Of a DNA stretch of 20,275 nucleotides, positions 9,701 to 19,369 are shown piece after piece. Positions within the stretch are counted from its first letter, which is position 1. Every line of letters starts with the position of its first letter. The notes under the pieces are model-generated. The model did no database searches, was not told where the DNA came from, and was given only the letters and a program-made list of their open reading frames with translations. The position numbers and the translations under genes are program-made. This stretch comes from Didymodactylos carnosus (taxonomy: Eukaryota; Rotifera; Eurotatoria; Philodinida; Philodinidae), in the NCBI GenBank assembly GCA_905250885.1, contig CAJNOQ010003434.1:1-20275 (forward strand), in the 5' to 3' direction.

Positions 9701-12700
9701 CAATTGAGAAATATATTGTAATAGCTCTTGAACTTTTCCCGGACAATATTTTTGTAGTGTAGTTAAATCAACAACATGAAAACTACAGCTCATTCTTAAT
9801 GGAAATAATGATAATCTTCCATTAGCATAAATATCACGTTTACCAATTTCAATGAAATGTCCAGCTGGTGCAAGTAATTTAATTGACTCTTGTAAAAAAT
9901 CTCCAGTAAGAGAATTAATTATAACATTAACGCCATTTGGTGCAATCTGACGAATGTCTGTTATAAATGACAAATTTCTGCTATTAAATACATGTTTAAT
10001 TTCATATTTTTCTCGTAAAAAGTTTCGTTTTTTTTCTGTACCAGCAGTTACAATGACATTAGCACCAATCATTCGACAATATTGAATTGCTGCTAATCCT
10101 ACTGCACCGGATGCTGCATGAATTAATATAGTCTGTCCTTTCTGTAAATGGGCACAATCACGAAGACAGTATATAACAGTTACAAACGGTGTTGGCAATG
10201 TGCATAATTGTTCCATTGTAAAATTTGGCGATGCTTTAACAACTAAGTTTTGGTCTAATATAATATGTGATTTAATTGCTCCCGTCTGTAGTGTTAAACC
10301 AAATATTTGATCGTTTATTTTTAGATTATTATTTACGTTTGAACCTATACGAGTTATAATACCAGAAAAATCCGAGCCGATTACTTCATCACTATCATAA
10401 TCCATTTCACCATCTGATGCATGTGGATGTAAGCCGCGTGCTTTTAATATGTCTCTGAAATTGATGCCTACACAGTGAACTTTAACTTCTACTTCTGTCG
10501 GTGAAAGAATAATTGCATTTGATGATTCAAAACTACTTGTTGTCCATTTGAGATCAGATACGAATCGTGACTCTGGTACCTGTAATTTAAAGTGAACACA
10601 ATCAGCATCACGTTTTGGAATAATAATTGTTTTCATGTCAGATTTAGTCAGAGACTTTGGATGCTCAATTTTTGCATAGAGTGGTAACCATCTTTGTATA
10701 ACATTAGTATTCTCGCATAAACTTAATACAACTTCTTCATCATGCAGCCCATTTGGAGAACAAGATATAGTAGAAAACATTTCTTTTATTAATTGATTAA
10801 CAAAATCGGATGATAAACAGGAACTTTGTATATCAATTAATTTTAAACGATTCGATGTATATTCATTAATCAGAGATCTTGCAAAACCAATTACTGGTGA
10901 TTGAGTTAAATTGAAATTTTGTAAATCACTATTGTTTACGGGTTGTGAATTCTGTGTAAGAACAAATATATTTGGTTGAATAACAAATTTTGTTTCATAG
11001 ATTGATTGTATAAGATACATAAGTGCTCCACAACCAATCTCTTCTTGATATTGAAAAATATTTTTGAATTTGTCTATATCGTCAATATTATCATCAAGCA
11101 TTGCTAAATCAAGTGGCCAAGCAAAGACAATATGTAAGAGTGAATTTCTTGAAACATTATTTCTTTGAATGATATTTCGTATATCAGAAGAAATTGAACA
11201 TGTATTATGAATTTTAATATAGTTAATTGAGTCTTCATCCTTACCCTCGCTTGAACTACAATTTTGATTCTGTTTCTCTTCAAGTGATAAATAAACAAGT
11301 GTTATGTTTCTATTACTAATCTTATTTTGTGATAATAAATTTGCAAGTCTTTTACCAACTTTTTGTTTATGATCACAGAAGATTATCCATTGTTGTTGTT
11401 GTCTTTCTGAAAGATCGTTTAAAATCAACTGAGAATTAGATTTTTGAATAATAAAACTCGACAAAACAGATTCGTTCGGAGAAGCACAATGAATTTGATC
11501 GAATCCATTAGTTTGATTAAAAATTTCAGACATAATAACTACTTGTTCAGCTGAATTATCTGAACTAAATTTCCATGACGAAAACAATAACCCAAATATA
11601 AATTTGAAATAAGGTAATAGACATGTATTGATTTCATTAAGAAGTAGAATTCCTCCTGGAGCCAGTAATTGTCGAATATTTCTTACACAATTAACTACGT
11701 TTGATGTTTTATTTAGAATATTTGAACCAAATATAATATGAAATGATTCTGGATTTAATAAGTGTTGTTGATAGCCAACTGAAGATGAACTTAATGAATT
11801 TTGTTCTGGATCAAACACTTGATGAGTAATGTTAATTTGATTTTTAATATTCTTTTCTTCTATTAGTTCATCAAACGTTTGTTTTGTTTTGGCAAATAAA
11901 TCCGATGAAGTATTAGTAAATGTGTATTCAATTCTTGTATTAGTACTATTTGCAAGATCATTCAGAATAGTCAAAATATGTATTGTTGATCTACCATAGC
12001 CAGCTTCTATTTCTAGTATTTTTAACACCCAATTGTTATCCTTGTTTTGACTTATTTTGTTTTTAATTTGTTGACATAATGCTGAAAACATCGATTGTGT
12101 ATTATCTTCTGATATAACTGAAATTAGTTCTTGTAATAAAATCTCGTTTTCTAATCCAAATAATGATTGTAATTCATCTATCTTACCAGTTACTATTTCA
12201 CAAAGATTCGATCCACATAATTCAACAAGAGATAAAATTGATTTTAGTTGAGGACATTTATTTAAAAGGTTCACAAGCGATATTTTGATTGTATGTTCAT
12301 TAATCAACCTAACATCTCTGACACGTTCATCTAAAAATTTCCACTGTTGATTATCTGTTCCGTTTTGTTTTACCAATTTTTCAATATAACCTTGATTTTG
12401 AAGAATGTTCATAAATGAATTCATCAAGTTATAATGTTGTGCAAGAATTTTTGATCTAAATTCAATTTGTTTCAAATATACATTATCATCAGAGAAACTA
12501 ATATTTAGCAACTTTTTCAAGAAAATGATAATATATTGTGCTGATAATTCATTAATAAATGGAATGGAAGAAACAAATTCCTCAAAAGTTTGGTTATTAT
12601 TTTTCTTAACTACAATAGAACTATTATCATTGTTGACTTCAATTGGTGTGTTGTTCAATAACAATATTGGATCTGACAACACTTCAAGACAATCATGAAC

Positions 12701-15700
12701 AAATTCAACTTGTTTCCAATAGGTACGTGCACAAAAACGATCAACTAATTCTTTAACGTTAACAGACTTTGTATTACCAATTGCAATGCTTTCTTCAATC
12801 TTTTGAAATATTGGCTTTGAACGTACTTTATTAGTAGGTATTTGTTGAATTTTAAATCCTTGAAATATTGCAATCGGATCTGTTTTTAATACAGATGATG
12901 ATGCTAGATCTTGTGTACTACTGAAGACAACTAACTCGTCTGTATATGCTTTTTCTGGTGTAGTTCCTTTTATGGACAAGTTTAAAGTATGAAAAGCATA
13001 GAGCTTTCTATTTGGCTCTTGCGCAGTTTCAAATAGTCCTTTGTTTCCTCCAAATATGATAAGTTTTTCAATTCCAACAGGAATAAATGCTTCATTATCG
13101 CCATAAGGGATAATAGTAGTCAATCCTTGAAAACAACCATCCAACACTGATGGATTTAAATGGTATCGTTGTTGGTCTGCATTTTGATCTTGTAGAAGAA
13201 TCGATGGAATCTCAATCTCTGTTAAGACTTCTGATTGCGTTCTATGTAATGTTTTTATAGTTTTAAAACTAGGTCCGTAGTGTAGACCACATGCAAGAAA
13301 GAATGCATATAAAGTTTTGATTTCATCTTCAGTTTTTGCTGACAATAGATTGCTATTATTATCAGTTGACGAAAAATTGTGCAAAATAGAGTCAAAATTG
13401 TACATGGAACTAATCAATGAAGTATCGATCTTTAAATTAATTGAACCACACGAGTGTAGTGTCCATTCTGTTGATGAATAAGCATGTAAAGATTTCTGGT
13501 CAGAAAATACAGTTATAATATCGTTACCACTAATGCCATCAAGTCGTAAACAATCATTGCTATATTTACGACGACTATATATAAAAAATTCACGAAATGG
13601 CATTATGATGACGGTTTCAATTTGAACTGATTCATCTTCTTTTAGTATAAGTCCATTAAGAAATTGTATATTTTCAAATGCAATGGATTGCTGTTGAGAT
13701 GATAACAGAAATAAAAGTTGATTTACAGCTGCAACTGCAAGTTCAATAAAACCGGAAGCAGGAAATAATGTTGTTCCTTGTATATTATGATCAAGTAAAT
13801 AAGCATACTGGTTTGAATTATTTATTGTAAATACATTTTTCCATGTTGGTGTTCTTGCTTCATTTTGCCATAAACGATAACCAAGTAATGGATGATCTTG
13901 TTTTCTTAATGCTCTTCGTATAAATACAGAATCTTTTGGTTCACTCCAGCATACTTGACGACTGAATGCATAATTGGGTAATTGATCAATATAAAAATTG
14001 ATTAATTTCAATATCTTATCATTATATTTTTTTGTTGTTATGAGTTTTGAATATGAACGAGAATTCCAAAATGTATTCAAATCAATTGAATGTGAGCCGA
14101 AAGCAGAAAATAATCGACACAATGACGTTAACATCATTTGTTGTTCAGGTTCCTTTCGGTTAAGCGAATGAATAACTAAGGGTGATTTTAATGATGATGG
14201 TAATAATTCCTGTTTGCTAAATAAAGTAAAACATTCTGTAATAGCTGTGGATAAAACTGGATGTGGCGATATTTCTAAAAATACTTGAATTTGATTTGTA
14301 GGATTAATATCAGTGAGAATAGATTGAATGGCGTTTTTGAATAAAACAGTGTCTCTTATATTTTTCCACCAATATTCGGCGTTAAAAATGGTTTTATCAT
14401 CAACAACGGCTCCAGTTACCGATGAATAAAGTATAGCATCTGAACATGTTTTATTAAATTCACTATTATGATGATCGCCTTTGATATCAGAAAGAGATTG
14501 AATAAGTTCTTCATGAATATTAAATCGTTCCATTTGTCGACTGTGAAAAGCATTTTCAGTTTTTAAATATGCTTTAAAAGTATTTGGTTTCATTGTTATC
14601 AGAATATCATATATTTTTTCTAAAATCTCTCCATCACCACTTAAGGTAAGAGATTGTGGACTATTTATAGCAGCAATTTCAACTCTATCTGCAAGCCCTA
14701 CAATTATTTTGTGCAATTCATCTTCACTAATATTCACAGCAAGCATGCGACCACCTTTATTACTATTACGATGTTGTAAACGTGAACGATGATATATCAC
14801 TTTAGTTGCTTCTTTCAAAGTTAGTCGACCACCAACAAATGCTGCTGCTATTTCACCAACTGAATGACCAATTAATACCTTAGGTCGAATACCCCAAGAT
14901 AACCATAATGCAGTTAGAGCAACTTGTATGGCAAATATGGCTGGTTGAGCAATATTTGTGTCGTTAATTCGAGAACACTTTTCATTCTCTGTATTAATCA
15001 ATTCTTGAATAAGTGAAAATGAATTCTTTGATACATTTAACAGTTCTAAATGGATTTTATCTATCCACTGACGAAATACTGGCTCTGTCGAATACAACTG
15101 ACGTCCCATTAACCACCATTGTGGACCTTGTCCGCCATAAACAAAACAAATATTGCAAACCATATAGTTTTGTGTTGATTGATACTGTTGGGGAAGAATA
15201 ACACCAGGACAATTATTATCATTTAATAAATATGAATTTATTTGATTTTGAAATTGCTTAAAATTTGAAAATATAAATGATAAACGATGAGAAAAGCTTG
15301 TGGTTCTTTTTAACAAAAGTTTGGCACATAAGTGAGCAAGAAATAATTGTTGATATGTCTCTGTTAAATGCACAGGTACTTTTGAAAACCAAGCATGAAA
15401 TCTTTCTATTTGATTTTTCATTGATTGATTACACGTCGCTATTAACAAAAGAAAAGAAATTAAAACTTGAACGATCGTAATAGATATTATATACATAGAA
15501 GAACTAATAACGAGCAAACAGTTTCTGCAATAATACTTACAAGAGAATGTCAAAACAAAATGTTGTCGTGATACTTCGAGCAGATTTTGAACAGAATCTA
15601 CAAATAAAACATCACTACATTTTGTATTTTCACATTTATATTCTCCATTCATTTGATATCCATTAACAAGCATGGTATTTTTGTCTAAATCATTTTCAAA

Positions 15701-18529
15701 ATATTTATTCAACTGTTGTTCGGACCATTCGGTGATAATAGCATGCGAATTATTGCCACCCATACCAAAACTATTAATTCCAATAGTTACCAGATCATTA
15801 GAAAACTGCACTGTATGATTGACTATATGTAAATTATATTTTTTAGCATGAATCTTGGGATTAATACGAGTAAAATGCATATTAGGTGTAAGTATGCGGT
15901 GTTTCATACATAAAGCAACTTTAATTAAAGATGCAACTCCAGCAGCACCTTCTGTATGACCAATATTACTTTTGACAGAACCAATCAAAAGTGGGGGATT
16001 GTATTGTGAACGGTGAAAAAATGCTCCGAGTGTGTTGGCTTCAATTGGATCACCAACTTGAGTTCCAGTTCCATGAGCTTCGATATAAAATACTGTATTC
16101 GGATCAATTTTCGCACGCGTAAAAATTTCATTAAGTAACATATTTTGTCCATAAGGTGAAGGTACACTGTAACTAATTTTTGATTCATTGCCATCATGAT
16201 TAGCCATTATATCACGAACCACACAATAAATACGATCTTTATCTCGGATTGCGTCACTTAATCGTTTAAGGAGTACTAAACCGACTCCTTCTCCTTTAAA
16301 AATAGATACAGAGATTTAGAAACACATTACATTTCAAAGGCATTATCGGATTGCGCTAGAGTGGTAACGGCAGTTAGTATAAGCTTCATTCTTTCAGAGT
16401 ACAAGTGGAAAAGTATTCCGTTAGAGTGTTCTAAACTGAAACTAGCGAAAAAGACAGAATCGATGAAAAATGGCTGCAACTAAGTTTGCAGATCCATAAA
16501 TAAGAAAGCATATTGTAGATCTATAAGAAGTTTTTGGTTTATGGCTACATGGAAAAAAGTTTGAATTTCATTGTTAAAGACTTACACGTGTCGTCTTATT
16601 AACATCATCATTGAAATAAAGGAAAAGTCAATAAAAATTGTGTTTCAAATTAACAAACAGATATATTCGTAGCACGAATTTTTACTACAGTTTTTTATAA
16701 TATAAGTTATGCAGGAGCTGAATTCTAATAGAAACATGATACATAATGTATATGGGGTTAACAAGATTGATTCTGAATAAAAACGATTTCAGAACGTCGT
16801 AAATACAAGTTACTCATTACTAACTGTTTTTTCTATAATATATATGTAAGGTGCCAACAATGCAAAAATGAAGTAGACTTTAAAATTTTTTTAATTATCT
16901 ATTGTTTGATAAATTTTGGTGTTCTGATCACGAATATGCGCGTTTTAATTGCGCCGTCAATAGTATAAGCAAAAACATTAAAAATAGTCGAAGGACGGAA
17001 AAGAATTGAAAAAAGCCCACTGGTTTGAGAAAATTCAAATTTTTATTTTTTCTGATTGCTGAAATCTTTCCCAATGTGTCTTTTCTGATTCATCGTCGAA
17101 AACTGAATATGAGTGTGATATTTGATTGATTCTGAAATTAAAAAGTTTGCGCAGTGCGACTGTGACGAACGTTTCTATCGAAATATGCTACTATGAAAGT
17201 TTGCAAATCTATCTCGTTTTCTATTTGAAGTGGTAAAAGCAAGTGCCTTATCTCATTCGAACTTCTGGAAGGTGGGCTTTAACGGTACCTATTTAGTCTT
17301 GTAAGTATGTTTTTCATGAGTAAATAGAAATTTACGATCTGATGGATAAAATCCTGGAAAAATTCGCCCCGAATTTAGCCATTTTGACCATCAGACTGCT
17401 CAAAATGAGCAAAATGTATGTCATACTCTGAATGAACATGAAAAGCTGCATCGAATGACAAATGTTCCGGCTAAAGGCCTGTTCACCAAAAACAAATTCC
17501 TAGTGGACCATAGGCAAACGTTTTGGAAATTGACCTGAGGTGGAGCACGGGTCTGCTGCTGTGCGAAACATTTTTTGCTAGAACATCTCTCATTCAACGT
17601 GGTTTTTCATGTTGATTCAGAAAAGGACATACATTTTGCTCATTTTGAACAGTCTGATGGTCAAAATGGCTAAATTCGGAGCGAATTTTTCCAGGATTTT
17701 ATCCATCAGATCGTAAATTTCTATTTACTTAAATAAAAAATTTCTATTAAACCAACTCACCTATTGCATAACCATTAGCATCTTCACTGTAAGTACGTGA
17801 TCTGCCATCCGGAGAAATGGCACCAGTTGTTGCTGCAGCTATGAAACTCTCAGGAGTATAATGTAGATTTACTCCACCAGCTACGGCAAAATCGGCTTCA
17901 CCATTTCGTAACGCTTGAACGGCAAGATGAATGGCTTGAAAAGAAGATGAGCAAGCCGTATCCAAAGTAACATTAGGACCATGCAGGTTAAAATGATACG
18001 CAATTCGAGCAGAAGCATTATACACAAATAAATTTGGTCCCACGATATCTGTTCGATCGTCAACATGTAGACGATTGTATGTTATTGAATGATCAGTTGA
18101 AAATTGACCAATATGAACAGATGTTCTAGTTCCTCTAATTTTATCAATAGTATAATCAGCATCCTCAATTAAATGGACAAACTTTTCTAGTAGAAGACGA
18201 TGGCATGGATCCATTTTCATTGCTTCACCATCCGTAATACCGAAAAACGATGCATCGAAATGATCAAATTGATTTTCATTAACAAAATAACCACGTCGTA
18301 TCAATGGTTTATTTATATGGTAACGAGAAGCAAATGAATTAATATCGAAACGTTCTTTTGGAATTTCACTTCCAACATCGACAGAATTCTTAAGAACCTC
18401 CCATAATGAGTCGGGATTGTCAATTCCTCCAGCAAATGTACACGACATGCCAATCAAGGCTATTGGTTCACATGCTTTGTTGTTATGCATGGTTTCGTTG
18501 CTGGTTATTATGTGTTCAATACTGGGCAT
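6777..18529 (-). CDS. Animal FAS-like highly reducing type I polyketide/fatty acid synthase
   Basis: My model joins complement exons 18529-17761, 16293-15541, 15438-9517 and 9091-6777, giving 9759 nt and 3252 aa. All three introns are GT-AG and phase 1. Domains in order: KS 20-445, AT 603-900, DH 1023-1380, MT about 1410-1800, non-catalytic KR part about 1857-2075, ER 2131-2465, KR 2493-2745, ACP 2800-2875, TE 2935-3252. This is the order of animal fatty acid synthase, with a longer MT region and linkers (vertebrate FAS is about 2500 aa). It should be a cytosolic enzyme that condenses malonyl units, reduces and dehydrates with NADPH, and frees the acid with its own TE. The start ATG at 18529 has an in-frame TGA two codons upstream. 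All exon joins keep the frame and restore conserved motifs. Uncertain points are the donor of intron 3 and whether it acts as the FAS or as a polyketide synthase. Introns argue against recent bacterial transfer. Confidence 0.88.
6780..7733 (-). other. Thioesterase (TE) domain
   Basis: Residues about 2935-3252, alpha/beta hydrolase. Nucleophile S3016 in GYSFGG, a candidate acidic residue D3044 in LILIDPP, and H3230 in VPGSHYTVL. A C-terminal TE of this kind releases the chain by hydrolysis, as in animal FAS. An Asn/Ser-rich insertion (about residues 3179-3191) precedes the last strand. Confidence 0.88.
7911..8138 (-). other. Acyl carrier protein (ACP) domain
   Basis: Residues about 2800-2875. 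The phosphopantetheine attachment serine is S2835 in IHQGMDSLVAVE. A single ACP indicates an iterative enzyme. It is followed by a polar, Asn-rich linker to the TE. Confidence 0.9.
8301..9059 (-). other. Ketoreductase (KR) domain
   Basis: Residues about 2493-2745. Nucleotide motif SGGLGG (2498-2503). Catalytic K2614 in KVCGAWNLH, S2640 in MLSS, Y2653 and N2657 in NYTAGNN. V-L-H-D-C-L-L fits the LxD motif of B-type ketoreductases, which predicts a D-hydroxyl product by the usual rule. Confidence 0.88.
9092..9516 (-). other. Intron 3 of the synthase (425 bp)
   Basis: Needed because the ER-side frame stops just past 9446 and the KR begins in another frame. The best acceptor is GTGATTTTAG ending at 9092. 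The preferred donor is CAAG/GTTCGT at 9516, which keeps the frame and joins ...QHQQQ to DIMFSDLVCNRG. Other donors (for example GTGAAA at about 9459) are possible, so the donor is less sure than the acceptor. Confidence 0.65.
9566..10570 (-). other. Enoylreductase (ER) domain
   Basis: Residues about 2131-2465, MDR-type fold. It shows GINFRDILKARG, the nucleotide-binding HAASGAVGLAAIQ (2281 onward, canonical HxxxGGVGxAAIQ with one Gly to Ala) and EIGKRDI with K2374. Predicted to reduce the enoyl intermediate with NADPH. Confidence 0.85.
10736..11392 (-). other. Structural (non-catalytic) ketoreductase subdomain
   Basis: Residues about 1857-2075, from QWIIFCD through the ITLVYLSLEE and VIGFARSLINEY segments. 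Its place between MT and ER matches the truncated pseudo-KR that packs against the catalytic KR in reducing synthases. It has no NADPH-binding glycine motif. Confidence 0.65.
11561..12733 (-). other. C-methyltransferase-like domain, probably inactive
   Basis: Residues about 1410-1800, including the N-terminal helical part seen in full C-MT domains. The SAM-binding motif I reads LEIEAGYGR (1649-1657), where active domains have LEIGAGTGG: the first Gly is Glu. The segment usually reading N-V-L-H-A-T, with the proposed catalytic His, is N-I-L-N-K-T (N1750). The later Glu (E1776) remains. I infer a structural pseudo-MT, as in animal FAS. Confidence 0.75.
12821..13894 (-). other. Dehydratase (DH) domain
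   Basis: Residues about 1023-1380. The first hot-dog fold has HPLLGYRL and the HxxxGxxxxP motif (HNIQGTTLFP, catalytic H1058). The second has D1274-x-x-x-Q1278 in VLDGCFQ. Both catalytic residues are present, so the domain is predicted active. Confidence 0.88.
14261..15154 (-). other. Acyltransferase (AT) domain, probably malonyl-specific
   Basis: Residues about 603-900. It shows VYGGQGPQW, the active-site GHSVGE with S700, and NAFHS (H806, S807) at the position where malonyl-selective ATs have HAFH and methylmalonyl-selective ones have YASH. This predicts malonyl-CoA as extender (inference from the motif rule). Confidence 0.88.
15439..15540 (-). other. Intron 2 of the synthase, hidden in frame (102 bp)
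   Basis: The minus-strand frame stays open across this stretch, but the read-through segment (C-K-Y-Y-C... to ...S-F-L-L-L) is hydrophobic and unlike any KS-AT linker. It begins with the consensus donor GTAAGT and ends TTTTGTTAATAG. Removal (34 codons, phase 1) gives HFVLTFSSTCNQSMKNQIER, which matches the usual linker pattern at this place. Confidence 0.85.
16294..17760 (-). other. Intron 1 of the synthase (1467 bp)
   Basis: Donor GTGAGT directly after ...GCAATAG (exon ends at 17761). Acceptor ...TTTTTAAAG ends at 16294. Joining gives G-Y-A-I-G-E-G-V-G-L-V in the KS, a strong confirmation. The intron is far longer than the other two and contains a foldback element (17319-17729) that ends only 31 bp from the donor. 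No coding sequence seen in it. Confidence 0.93.
17319..17729. mobile_element. Foldback / MITE-like element inside intron 1
   Basis: Bases 17319-17421 are the reverse complement of about 17627-17729 with only two mismatches. Weaker complementarity continues inward to about 17467 and 17582, leaving a centre of about 114 bp. No ORF and no clear target-site duplication. Structure and size (about 411 bp) fit a non-autonomous inverted-repeat element. The superfamily is not identifiable. Confidence 0.75.
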
Positions 18530-19369
18530 TTTTCACATATATTGTAAAAAAGTCTGAAGAAGAAAATGAATTTATTTGAGAGTTTGTTGATCAGCTAAAT
18601 ATCTAACACTTTTTCTTCCTAAAAACTCAAAATCTATGCTAATCGAAAGTTCCCATCATTGTTTCTAACATTCAAGAATTTGTCCAGTTCCCGAAAACAA
18701 GCAAATAAAATTCTCCTACTATCACAATAAAATTTTACTGCTCTCTTTACCACACACTCACACTCGAAGAAATCGTGACGGATTTTTGTGCTGTCGACGT
18801 AGATTATTGTGTCCTGGACACTCTAGTAATAATATTGCGTCATAAAAAGATAATATCTCGTAGTTTTTGTCTTTAGTACAACAAGTTATTCACTGTTTTC
18901 TTTTTCTAACCATTATATATGTAATCTCACTGTACCGTTTGCGAAAAAAATGATCGAAAAAAAAGTTTCAGGTTAAAATGTTTTGATCGGGTCATTTTGT
19001 TAATATATATCAGAAGAGAACAGGAAGAAATTTGCCGACTACCACTATAAAGGCAACGGGGATACAGAGGTTGTAAGAAACCGTTATAATCCCCGAGGTC
19101 ATTTTTCTAGAAAATCATTAATAATCAAAATAAACTAAAAGTGCGATATATAGTTTGATAGATCTCATGAGACGAATTCAATGGCACATGTTGCATCACC
19201 GTTGCGCCTTTATACCAACTTCCACAGGCAAAAAGCATAGTTTTCAAAACCTTAAAACACGTTTTTATGCATAAACGACTTTGAGTTTATTGCAAAAACA
19301 AGAAAAGCAAAAATAAAACAACTTTTAATTATATACATCAACTTTTCTGTGTGAACATAACGAGTGGTG
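18530..19369. other. Upstream region of the synthase, no gene seen
   Basis: This must contain the synthase promoter (minus strand). AT-rich, with an ATATAT-like stretch next to the ATG and no clear core element. A G+C-rich hairpin lies at 19057-19095. No open frame with recognisable features. Confidence 0.5.
19057..19095. repeat. Short G+C-rich hairpin
   Basis: CGGGGAT (19057-19063) pairs with ATCCCCG (19089-19095), and GGTT with AACC can pair inside. It stands out in an AT-rich background. No flanking features show what it does. Confidence 0.5.

Larger units (their letters stand above)
15728..18472 (-). other. Ketosynthase (KS) domain, split by intron 1
   Basis: Residues about 20-445. It begins EPIALIGMSC and carries the full catalytic triad: C193 in DTACSSS, H330 in EAHGTGT and H369 in NIGHTEGAAG. 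Intron 1 falls inside the conserved GYAIGEGVGLVLLKRLSDA segment, and splicing restores it exactly. The usual MDPQQR motif reads MDPCHR (residues 107-111). Catalyses decarboxylative condensation of the growing chain with the ACP-bound extender. Confidence 0.93.

Noticed and set aside
15013-15480. Plus-strand frames opposite the AT coding region
   Set aside because: Antisense shadows of the AT exon.
9446-16222. Reading the large central frame as a single uninterrupted exon
   Set aside because: It would include a hydrophobic non-homologous segment bounded by a consensus GTAAGT donor and a TAG acceptor (15540-15439), and a non-homologous tail after 9516.
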